NCBI GenBank assembly: GCA_031258265.1
Contig: JAIRNB010000135.1
Location: 1-8,463 of the forward strand
Direction of reading: 5' to 3'
Source of the DNA: Treponema sp.
GTDB lineage: Bacteria > Spirochaetota > Spirochaetia > Treponematales > Breznakiellaceae
DNA: 8,463 nt
The position numbers were made by a program, and so were the translations under genes. Positions 1-5,500 of the stretch are shown here, in pieces. Within the stretch, counting starts at the first letter, position 1. Each line of letters opens with the position of its first letter. A model generated the notes under the pieces. That model worked only from the letters and a program-made list of their open reading frames with translations. It searched no databases and had not been told where the DNA came from.

Positions 1-630
1 CCGCAGGGCCCCCTCCAGGGCTCCGGCCTTAAAGAGCTTTTCCCCGGCATAGGCGATAAGCCGGGCCCGGTTTTCCTCGCGGCGGCCCGCCTCCGCCAGC
101 TTATCAATAAGATCATCTACGATCAGGGGCATGTTTTCCTTAATGGCATGCTTGAACTGCCCGGAACTGACGATGATCCGCTGGATGGGGGGGAGATCTT
201 CAACGATTTTATCGACAAGGCCGCGCCCCATTTCCACCAGGGAGACGCGGGTTTCTCCTTCCCGCAGAAAGCCGATAAGGGCTTCCAGGGCCCGGGGGTA
301 AAGTTTTTCCGCGGTCCCCGCGAAAAGTTCCGGCAGGGCCCCGGTATACTTTGAAAGGCTCCGGCTGAACTTTTCCCGCAGTTCCTCCCCGGCCAGCCGT
401 TCCCGCAGAATCTCCGGGGTAAGGAGTTCCCGTTCCACCATGGCGCCGATGCTCTCCGCCAGCCTGGCCCGTTCCCGGGGAAGGATTCCCGGGGTAAAGG
501 GAATCCGCAGACCAAAGAGGTAATAGGGATGAAGGGGCCGGAACAGCATCTTAATGGCCAGCACATTGGTTATAAAGCCGATCACCGCCCCCACCAGGGG
601 GGGAACGCAGAAAAGCAGGAGGTTTTTCAT
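1..630 (-). CDS. DUF445 family membrane protein, 3' end cut by window edge
   Basis: The first 210 codons read open to the left edge, beginning with an ATG at 630; the C-terminus is missing. Residues about 3-21 form a hydrophobic membrane segment that includes GAVIGFITNVLAIKMLFRP. A conserved block PFTPGILPRERARLAESIG follows, then a charged helical region with ELLTPEILRERL. This N-terminal pattern (G-x-x-TN-x-x-AI-x-MLFRP, then PFTPG-x-x-P) is the hallmark of the DUF445 family (Bacillus YheB type), whose biochemical role is unknown. The remainder looks like long amphipathic helices. The start overlaps the stop of the upstream lipoprotein gene as ATGA, and no Shine-Dalgarno sequence is visible before it, so translation is probably coupled. 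The protein is expected to be anchored in the inner membrane. Family assignment is secure from memory of the motif; function is not known. Confidence 0.88.
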   Translation of the reverse strand, partial: MKNLLLFCVPPLVGAVIGFITNVLAIKMLFRPLHPYYLFGLRIPFTPGILPRERARLAESIGAMVERELLTPEILRERLAGEELREKFSRSLSKYTGALPELFAGTAEKLYPRALEALIGFLREGETRVSLVEMGRGLVDKIVEDLPPIQRIIVSSGQFKHAIKENMPLIVDDLIDKLAEAGRREENRARLIAYAGEKLFKAGALEGALR

Positions 631-1094
631 TGGAGCAGGGAGTCCGAAGCGGTACGGGCCTGGGCTTCCGTGGGGTAAATATCGATCACCGATTCCGGCA
701 GCCAGCCCAGACTGTCAAAACCGGCGTCCCGGCCTTCCGCCCGCACCCAGGTTTCCGGGCTGCCGCCGCCGGCTTCATCCTTCCCGCCGGGAACCCGGCG
801 TTCCAGGACCCGCACCACCGAACCCCTCCGCAGATAACCAAGGGAAAGACCCTGGCCGCCCGGTTCATCCGCCACATGGGTATAGGAAACGTTTACCACC
901 CCATAACCGATCTCCCCCCGGGAAAGGGGGGACATTGCCGGAGGGGCCAGGCGGATCTCTTCCTTTTGCGCGCAGGAGAAAAAAAGCGAGAGAAAAAGGG
1001 GGAGAGAAAACAGGATGGCGGCAAAAAACCTCCGGCAAAGGCGGGGGTAAACAAGCCCTTGACGGCGGGAACGGCTAAAACCTATTCTCATCAC
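627..1094 (-). CDS. SH3-like domain lipoprotein
   Basis: This 155-residue protein starts with a basic stretch (FSRSRRQG, then RLCRR) and a strong hydrophobic segment at about 24-39. The segment ends in LFFSC, a loose lipobox of the kind spirochaetes use, with the modified cysteine at residue 41. The mature part is about 115 residues. It holds a beta-rich stretch with NVSYTHVADEPGGQG, LRRGSVVRVLERR, TWVRAE and GWLPESVIDIY, which reads like a bacterial SH3 (SH3b) fold; such folds often bind peptidoglycan or peptides, but the ligand here is unknown. The tail AQARTASDSLLQ is helical. The start could be GTG at 1094 or the adjacent ATG at 1091; AAGG lies 8 nt before the GTG. The n-region is long, so an internal start cannot be excluded. 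The gene shares an ATGA junction with the DUF445 gene downstream and is divergent from the omptin gene. Confidence 0.82.
   Translation of the reverse strand: MMRIGFSRSRRQGLVYPRLCRRFFAAILFSLPLFLSLFFSCAQKEEIRLAPPAMSPLSRGEIGYGVVNVSYTHVADEPGGQGLSLGYLRRGSVVRVLERRVPGGKDEAGGGSPETWVRAEGRDAGFDSLGWLPESVIDIYPTEAQARTASDSLLQ
1059..1088 (+). promoter_or_regulatory. candidate promoter for the omptin gene
   Basis: TTGACG (1059-1064) and TATTCT (1083-1088) are separated by 18 bp. They match the sigma-70 consensus at 5 of 6 and 4 of 6 positions. Transcription would begin near 1095 and leave a leader of about 63 nt before the ATG at 1158. The elements lie inside the 5' end of the opposite-strand lipoprotein gene. 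A weaker minus-strand counterpart (CAGACG at 1192-1187, TATACT at 1169-1164, 17 bp apart) could serve that lipoprotein gene. This is pattern matching only. Confidence 0.33.
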
Positions 1095-1157
1095 AGCGAC
1101 AACCTTGATTCCCCGGCGCCGGCAGCGGCAGGGTGAAAATCCACAAAGAAGCGGTTT

Positions 1158-2084
1158 ATGAAAAGTATAACGGTTCTTCCGCTTTTCGTCTGCTTAATCC
1201 TCTGTCCTCCCCTGGAGGCGGAAAGCGTCTCTTTTCCTTATGCCCTAAGTTTAAGTCCCCAATTCGGCTTCCTCTATGGCCGGGGGGAGGAACAGGTCTA
1301 CCGGAATGAAAGTTCGGATAAACTGCTGAGTCAGCTTTTCTGGGATCACAAGCCCCTGGTCTACGGGGGGATCAAGCTGGAATTCGCCCAGCGGAATCCC
1401 CTGGCGGGCTTAGGTGTCTTTAGTAACCTGTCCATAAAATTCGGCATCCCCATGGAGAGCGGGATCATGGAAGACCGGGACTGGATGAATATGACCGGGG
1501 AACTTACCCATTATTCCCGGCATGACGCCCATAGCAAGGGGGCGCTGATTCTGGACCTGGCGGCGGGGCCCAGCATACCCGCCGGCCCGTTCCTGGCCTT
1601 CCGGCCCAGCCTTGGTCTCTCCTATACCCGCTTTTCCTGGACCAGCCGGGATGGATACAAGGTTTATTACGGGGTGTACTCTCCGGTAAGCGGAACCGTC
1701 GTTTCCTATTCCCAGGAATGGCTCTCCATGCCCCTGGGCCTTTCCCTTTTGGTATTTCCGGGCCGCCGCTTTTCCGGGGTCCTCTGGTTCCAGGCCGGTC
1801 CGGTGTTCAAATTCCTGGGACTGGACAACCATCACTCCATGTTTCACCAGTTCCGGGATGAAATACGGGGGGGCTATTCCCTGGAACCGGGGGGAGAATT
1901 CCGCCTTAATATGGGAAACCATTTTTCCCTGAAGCTCTACGGCTCCTGGCGCCGATTTGCCGCCAAGACCCACGGAGAATCCTACAGCAAGTTTGGCAGC
2001 GGGGACTGGCAGTTCCTGGGTAACACTTCCGGAGGGGTCTACCAAGCCGCCGATCTAGGGATTGGTCTTGAGGTACGCTTTTAG
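1158..2084 (+). CDS. omptin-family outer-membrane aspartyl protease
   Basis: The 308-residue product has a signal peptide (about 1-21, likely cut after LEA) and ends in phenylalanine (EVRF), as outer-membrane barrels do. It matches Escherichia coli OmpT from end to end. EQVY and SQLFW correspond to ERVY and SQLDW. EDRDWM carries Asp106 and Asp108, the equivalents of catalytic Asp83 and Asp85. THYSRH resembles omptin signature 1 and keeps the His101 equivalent at His122. SYTRFSWTSRDGY resembles signature 2. LDNHH supplies Asp223 and His225, matching the Asp210-His212 pair. The size fits a ten-stranded barrel (OmpT precursor is about 317 residues). Omptins cleave surface-exposed peptides, usually at basic residues. 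OmpT LPS-contact positions Tyr134, Glu136 and Arg175 appear as Leu154, Tyr156 and Glu187, so LPS dependence may differ. The ATG has a weak AAAGAAG element upstream. The 3' end overlaps the convergent Nudix gene. Substrate is unknown. Confidence 0.92.
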   Translation: MKSITVLPLFVCLILCPPLEAESVSFPYALSLSPQFGFLYGRGEEQVYRNESSDKLLSQLFWDHKPLVYGGIKLEFAQRNPLAGLGVFSNLSIKFGIPMESGIMEDRDWMNMTGELTHYSRHDAHSKGALILDLAAGPSIPAGPFLAFRPSLGLSYTRFSWTSRDGYKVYYGVYSPVSGTVVSYSQEWLSMPLGLSLLVFPGRRFSGVLWFQAGPVFKFLGLDNHHSMFHQFRDEIRGGYSLEPGGEFRLNMGNHFSLKLYGSWRRFAAKTHGESYSKFGSGDWQFLGNTSGGVYQAADLGIGLEVRF

Positions 2085-2543
2085 GGCGGGCAGAAGCCCC
2101 AGGTCCGAGGGGGCAAAGTCCAGCCCTTCAATTTCGGCCAGGGTGGCCCATTTCCACTCCGCATGATCCGAGAGGACCGGGGGATGCGCGGGATCGCCGG
2201 GATCAAGGTAGATCCGGTAGGCCCGCAAGCTCCGTTCCACCCCGTTGTGGAGGAACAGGGACTTCCCCAGTTCCTCCCCCACCCGGATGGGAAGGGAGAA
2301 TTCTTCCTGAAATTCCCGGATCAGCGCGTCTTCCGCCCCCTCCCCTTCTTCCGCCTTGCCACCGGGGAATTCCCACTTACCCCCCAGGCTGCCGCCGGGA
2401 AGACGACGGGCTATGAAAAATCTGTCTTCCCATAGGGCGATTCCCGCCACCGAAAAGGGGGCTGCGGACCCGCCCCGGTCCTTTCCGGGGGAATTCATAA
2501 TCCGGTCCGCCTTTGGGCCGGCGCTTTGCCGCGTTTCGCGCAT
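2055..2543 (-). CDS. MutT-type Nudix hydrolase (probable nucleotide-pool sanitiser)
   Basis: This 162-residue cytoplasmic protein has a MutT-like core. FIARRLPGG is followed by GGKWEFPGGKAEEGE and then REFQEE, which fits the Nudix box G-x5-E-x7-RE-U-x-EE-x-G-U with Gly62, Glu68, Arg76, Glu77, Glu80 and Glu81. The usual second glycine of the box is Ser83; the metal-binding glutamates are intact. FxARR plus GG-x-WEFPGGK is typical of MutT enzymes that hydrolyse oxidised or non-canonical nucleoside triphosphates such as 8-oxo-dGTP, though the exact substrate cannot be read from the sequence. WKW at 130-132 and the helix SDLGLLPALKAYL close the domain. About 28 residues precede the core, longer than most MutT proteins. 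The ATG at 2543 is supported by GGAGG four bases upstream; Met16 is a less likely alternative. The gene stands apart from the cluster upstream across a hairpin-rich spacer, and its stop codon lies within the omptin gene. Confidence 0.9.
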   Translation of the reverse strand: MRETRQSAGPKADRIMNSPGKDRGGSAAPFSVAGIALWEDRFFIARRLPGGSLGGKWEFPGGKAEEGEGAEDALIREFQEEFSLPIRVGEELGKSLFLHNGVERSLRAYRIYLDPGDPAHPPVLSDHAEWKWATLAEIEGLDFAPSDLGLLPALKAYLKTNP

Positions 2544-2853
2544 AGAACCTCCGTAACCGGATGAAGAACCCCGCCGCAGGATGCGCAGAGTGCGCGGGAC
2601 TAAAGTCCCCCGGATAAAAATGGTTTTGGGGGCTTACAATCTCCCCGCCGCGGCCGCGGCTTTTCTGCAAAACGCATCGCGGACCCCGCAAGGCGCGCCG
2701 GCCCTCCCGCGAAGCGCAAGGGATAGGAGGGGCGCGTCAGATCCGAAGGATCTGCGCGTTCTTTGCGCGGAGCGCAAAGAATGAAGCGAAGCGGAACCCC
2801 GGATAGCCCGGTCCCCGCCCCCTGCGGGGCGGGGATGCGCCCAACCCGGGACC
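2544..2853. repeat. intergenic block tiled with short perfect hairpins
   Basis: No credible gene is present; short open frames here are built from the palindromes. Perfect inverted repeats follow each other closely. GGGACT/AGTCCC with a 2-nt loop lies at 2596-2609. A 14-bp self-complementary run, GCCGCGGCCGCGGC, lies at 2647-2660. CAGATCC/GGATCTG with loop GAA lies inside 2733-2758 and is extended by CGCG/CGCG across a bulged T. TTCTTTGCGC/GCGCAAAGAA with loop GGA lies at 2759-2781, and TCCCCGCCCC/GGGGCGGGGA with loop CTGC at 2812-2835. The last three stand within about 100 bp. Such density suggests a dispersed palindromic element or a composite of several, but copies elsewhere in the genome cannot be seen from here. 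The promoter of the Nudix gene must lie in or near this block; I saw no convincing one. Confidence 0.7.
2812..2835 (-). terminator. GC-rich hairpin downstream of the four-gene cluster
   Basis: A perfect 10-bp stem, TCCCCGCCCC with GGGGCGGGGA around a 4-nt loop, begins 18 nt after the stop codon of the last cluster gene on the minus strand. It is the most stable small hairpin in the spacer and could protect or end the cluster transcript. No T-tract follows it, so it is not a canonical intrinsic terminator. Confidence 0.3.
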
Positions 2854-3264
2854 TTAAAGAAGCAAAACCCCAGGGAAAATAAAGTGGAGAACCGCCACGG
2901 CCATGACGATAAAACCGATCCACCGGCGATTCACCGTGATAATCGCCTTCATCCTGCCGTCCCCGTCTTCAAAAAAACTACGGCCATGGTAGTAATCAAA
3001 AAGGAGAACGAAACCGGCGGCTAATCCCGCCGCCGCGGGAACAAGGTCGCCGACAACGGGAATATCCCCCTGGACCGGTGAAAGAAGTTTAAGCAGTCCC
3101 GTCAAGGCGCATAATACCCCTAAAATCAGCCTGAAGGTCTCATTTTGGAGGGAAAAACGAATTTCATTCTCTATGGCGCTTCTTTCCCCCTCCCCGCTGC
3201 CGGAAAAAAGAACAAAGCCCCCGCCGGCGTTAAGCAAAATTGACAAAAAATAAATCTGAATCAT
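2854..3264 (-). CDS. small four-pass integral membrane protein, unknown function
   Basis: I do not recognise this 136-residue protein. It has four probable membrane segments, at about 3-20, 44-63, 72-90 and 114-134. A charged loop with SGEGERSAIENEIRFSL lies between the first two, and a second one with DYYHGRSFFEDGDGRMK between the third and fourth. The third segment is preceded by a proline- and glycine-containing turn, PVQGDIPVVGDLVPA. There are no catalytic-looking motifs; it could be a structural or accessory membrane protein. The ATG at 3264 is preceded by GGAG at five bases. It is the last gene of the minus-strand cluster, separated from the gene before it by 46 bp that hold a weak hairpin, so it may be less expressed than the others or have its own promoter. 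Coding status is supported by the ribosome binding site, the clean membrane topology and position in the cluster. Confidence 0.75.
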   Translation of the reverse strand: MIQIYFLSILLNAGGGFVLFSGSGEGERSAIENEIRFSLQNETFRLILGVLCALTGLLKLLSPVQGDIPVVGDLVPAAAGLAAGFVLLFDYYHGRSFFEDGDGRMKAIITVNRRWIGFIVMAVAVLHFIFPGVLLL

Positions 3265-3286
3265 CCCATCTCCGCTGTTTCCAAAA

Positions 3287-3306
3287 TACCCGGTAAACTA
3301 CGGGTA
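3287..3306 (-). terminator. weak terminator-like hairpin between the last two cluster genes
   Basis: On the minus strand, TACCCG and CGGGTA pair as a 6-bp stem with an 8-nt loop, starting a few bases after the TAG of the upstream gene, and are followed by four T residues. The stem and T-run are short, so this could be a leaky attenuator between the single-pass and four-pass membrane protein genes or may not function at all. Confidence 0.3.
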
Positions 3307-3310
3307 AATT

Positions 3311-3895
3311 CTAGTTTGTTTTGATTTTGAATACAAGGCTGTCCCCCTGTTCAGAATCCCCGCCGGAAAGCTCGATCAGGAGTTCCGGTTCATCAAAGGG
3401 CACGGAAAAACGGAATTCCTCGGTTTTCCGGGAACTAAAGACCACCCGGTGGGGGTATGGGAGTTCTGAAACACCGGCCCCGGCCGGAGGAAAAACGGTA
3501 AGGGAGACGGGGCCGGTATAGGCTTCCTCACCGGTACTGGTTTTTTTTAACACCACCAGTACGGCCCCTCCGTAACGGCCGGCGGACAGATTTATCCGGC
3601 AGCCCCGGTAGAGTTTCCCCCCGGTTACCCCGGAAAAACTCATCACCAGGGTAATAAGGACAAGGGCCGCCACGGTGCCAAAGAGGATGGCATTGGGTCT
3701 GGAGGAAATAAGGGGGCGCAGCAGGCTGAAACCGGGTTTCCCCTGATCCGCGTACAGGGCCCGCACCGGGGCGGAAGCCCTGGACAGCCTCCGTTCCCGG
3801 GAATAGTAGAACCGCGGCCCCTCTTCCCCCCTCCGCTCTTCGCTCAGGGCCTCCCCCGCATTGGGACGGGAAGGGTTTTCTTTTTCCTCTGTCAT
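3311..3895 (-). CDS. single-pass membrane protein with exported C-terminal domain
   Basis: The 194-residue protein has a charged, disordered-looking N-terminus (1-60, rich in Glu and Arg, with RFYYSRERRLSRASAPVRAL). One membrane segment follows at about 69-88 (ILFGTVAALVLITLVMS). The C-terminal domain of about 100 residues is beta-rich, with INLSAGRYGGAVLVVLKK, PVSLTVFPPAGAG and ELLIELSGGD. By the positive-inside rule the basic stretch before the membrane segment should lie in the cytoplasm and the C-terminal domain outside. No enzyme motif is visible; the C-terminal part could be an immunoglobulin-like or similar beta-sandwich. Its ATG directly follows the TGA of the NAD(P)HX repair gene with no gap, and GGGGAG sits shortly upstream, so the two are almost certainly co-transcribed and probably translationally coupled. 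I do not recognise a named family. Confidence 0.8.
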   Translation of the reverse strand: MTEEKENPSRPNAGEALSEERRGEEGPRFYYSRERRLSRASAPVRALYADQGKPGFSLLRPLISSRPNAILFGTVAALVLITLVMSFSGVTGGKLYRGCRINLSAGRYGGAVLVVLKKTSTGEEAYTGPVSLTVFPPAGAGVSELPYPHRVVFSSRKTEEFRFSVPFDEPELLIELSGGDSEQGDSLVFKIKTN

Positions 3896-5500
3896 TCAGT
3901 TCTCCCCGGCGGAAAAACCGGAAAGCCAGGCCCGGCCCGCCAGATCCGCCGCTATGTCCGCCAGTTCTACCGGATCGATGAAGCGGTTCGCCACCCTGGG
4001 GTCTGACGCGGCCTGGATAAGAAGGCTGGCCCCCGCCATGGCGCAGGCGTAGAGATCCCCGCCCCGCAGCCGGGGAGGGCCGGAAGACGCTGTGGCGGCC
4101 CGGCGGCGGCCGGCGATACTCCGGCAGCGGCCGGCGATGCCGGCGCAGAAGCCCGCCAGGAGATCCCCCGAACCGCCGGCTGCCAGGACCGGCCTCATGC
4201 CGTCCAGCACCGCCAGATCCCCGCCGGGGGAGGCGATAAACATCACATGGCTTTTAAAAAGGATAAAGGCCCTTTTTTCCCGGGCCAGGGCCAGGAGCAG
4301 GGGGCTGGGATTCGCCAGAAGCTCCTCCACGGGGATCCCCGAATAAGCGGCCAGTTCCCCCGGATGGGGGGTAAGAAGGGCGTTCCCATGAAAAACCCGG
4401 TCCCCCGCCAGGTGGATGGCATCGGCGTCCAGGACCAGGGGAATCCCCTCCTCCTCACGGGCCAGGGCCTCCTCCAGCGAAGCAAGCCGCTGTGGGGAAC
4501 GGCCCCAGCCGGGCCCCAAAAGCAGGGCGTCAGGTTCAAAACGGGAACGGCCGGAATCATCAACCATGACGGCGGAGGCGGAGGCCGCCAGAATGGGGTG
4601 GATGGCCGAATCGACCGCCAGCCGCACCAGCCCCGCCCCGGCGGCCTGGGCCCCCCGGGCGGCGATTTTGGCCGCCCCGGTGGAACCTAGCGCCCCGGCC
4701 CGGATCTCCACCAGGCCCCGGCTGTACTTGTAGGAATCCGGGGGGACCGGGGGGATCAGGGTACGGCAGTAAGCCCAGCTTACCAGCTCCGCCCCCCGGT
4801 GTTTTTCCATTAAAGCCGGGGGAAAAATACCCCCCACGTGGAGAATCCTGCCGCAGAAAGACCGGGCCGCCGGTTTGTAGAGGCAGAGTTTCTCCGGTTC
4901 AATGGCAAGGGTGGCGTCCGCCCGCAACAGGGGCATACCAGGCTTCCAGTCATCAGAAAGACCGGAGGGAAGATCCACGGAGACCAGGAGGGACCGGCTT
5001 TCCCGGCTATTGAGGAGCCCCGCCAGGCCGGGTTCCCGCAGGGGACCCTTCAGGCCCGTACCGCAGAGTCCGTCGATGATCAGCCGGGCCTTCCCCAAAA
5101 TGGCGGAATCTTCCCCGTCGGAAAGGGAAAAAGGGCGGACCCCCATCTTTACCAGGGAACGGTATATCTCCGCCCCAAGATTCCGGTCCCCGCCGCCGGG
5201 AATTTTCTTTACCAGGAGGGCCGTATTTTCCGCCGGCACAAGGCCCCGGAGAATCAGGGAACGGAGGATCACCATAGCGTCCGCCCCGTTATTACCGGCC
5301 CCCGCCAGGACCAGCACCAGGGGAGAACCATCGGGGGAGGAAGCCTCCCTAAAAAGGGAAGCGTAATTTTCCGCCAGAACCCGGGCCGCCTCCCGGCCCG
5401 CGGCCTCCACCAGGGCGGCGTCGTTAAAGGACCATTGGGACACCGCTTCCCCGTCAATAATCCGGGACGCCGCCGCACCGGCAAGGACTTCTCTACACAT
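3896..5500 (-). CDS. nnr: bifunctional NAD(P)HX epimerase and ADP-dependent dehydratase (YjeF type)
   Basis: This cytoplasmic enzyme repairs hydrated NADH and NADPH (NADHX, NADPHX). The N-terminal domain interconverts R and S epimers; the C-terminal domain dehydrates the S form using ADP. At 534 residues it is slightly longer than E. coli YjeF (515). N-domain landmarks are GAGNNGADAM (67-76), DGLCGTGLKG (143-152) and VSVDLPSGL (173-181). C-domain landmarks are KYSRGLVEIRAG, then GAQAAGAGLVRLAV, LLLGPGWG (326-333), LVLDADAIHL (355-364), LLTPHPGELA (375-384) and AAGGSGDLLAGF (440-451), the nucleotide-binding and catalytic block. The usual GNNGGD motif reads GNNGAD. An arginine-rich insertion at about 456-481 contains a duplicated 7-residue unit. 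The start ATG overlaps the previous stop by one base (TGATG), with GGGAGGGG just upstream. The family assignment is very secure; the two separate halves are known as nnrE and nnrD. Confidence 0.96.
   Translation of the reverse strand: MCREVLAGAAASRIIDGEAVSQWSFNDAALVEAAGREAARVLAENYASLFREASSPDGSPLVLVLAGAGNNGADAMVILRSLILRGLVPAENTALLVKKIPGGGDRNLGAEIYRSLVKMGVRPFSLSDGEDSAILGKARLIIDGLCGTGLKGPLREPGLAGLLNSRESRSLLVSVDLPSGLSDDWKPGMPLLRADATLAIEPEKLCLYKPAARSFCGRILHVGGIFPPALMEKHRGAELVSWAYCRTLIPPVPPDSYKYSRGLVEIRAGALGSTGAAKIAARGAQAAGAGLVRLAVDSAIHPILAASASAVMVDDSGRSRFEPDALLLGPGWGRSPQRLASLEEALAREEEGIPLVLDADAIHLAGDRVFHGNALLTPHPGELAAYSGIPVEELLANPSPLLLALAREKRAFILFKSHVMFIASPGGDLAVLDGMRPVLAAGGSGDLLAGFCAGIAGRCRSIAGRRRAATASSGPPRLRGGDLYACAMAGASLLIQAASDPRVANRFIDPVELADIAADLAGRAWLSGFSAGEN
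4106..4138 (-). repeat. 21-bp-period direct repeat inside the NAD(P)HX repair gene
   Basis: GCGGCCGGCGAT occurs at 4106-4117 and again at 4127-4138, exactly 21 bp apart; surrounding bases are also similar. In the reading frame this gives the tandem peptide units IAGRCRS and IAGRRRA at about residues 455-468. Because the period is a multiple of three the frame is kept. It looks like a recent local duplication in a surface loop just after the dehydratase motif. Confidence 0.75.

Noticed and set aside
123..566. 147-codon minus-strand open frame rich in Pro, Ser and Trp
   Set aside because: It lies out of frame within the DUF445 gene, whose own frame gives a recognisable membrane segment and conserved motifs.
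554..1136. Two overlapping plus-strand open frames of about 170 codons
   Set aside because: Pro/Arg/Gly-rich composition with no motif or ribosome binding site, antisense to the SH3-like lipoprotein, which has a clear signal and fold pattern.
1410..2045. 211-codon minus-strand open frame
   Set aside because: Antisense to the omptin gene, where catalytic residues and barrel motifs are unmistakable; the antisense product has no recognisable feature.
2544..2853. CRISPR array or tandem repeat array
   Set aside because: The palindromes differ from each other in sequence and there are no evenly spaced identical repeats.
2377..2923. Several open frames of 66 to 107 codons across the hairpin block on both strands
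   Set aside because: They run through palindromes and give Arg/Pro/Ala-rich products in several frames at once, as repeat DNA does; none has a convincing start signal.
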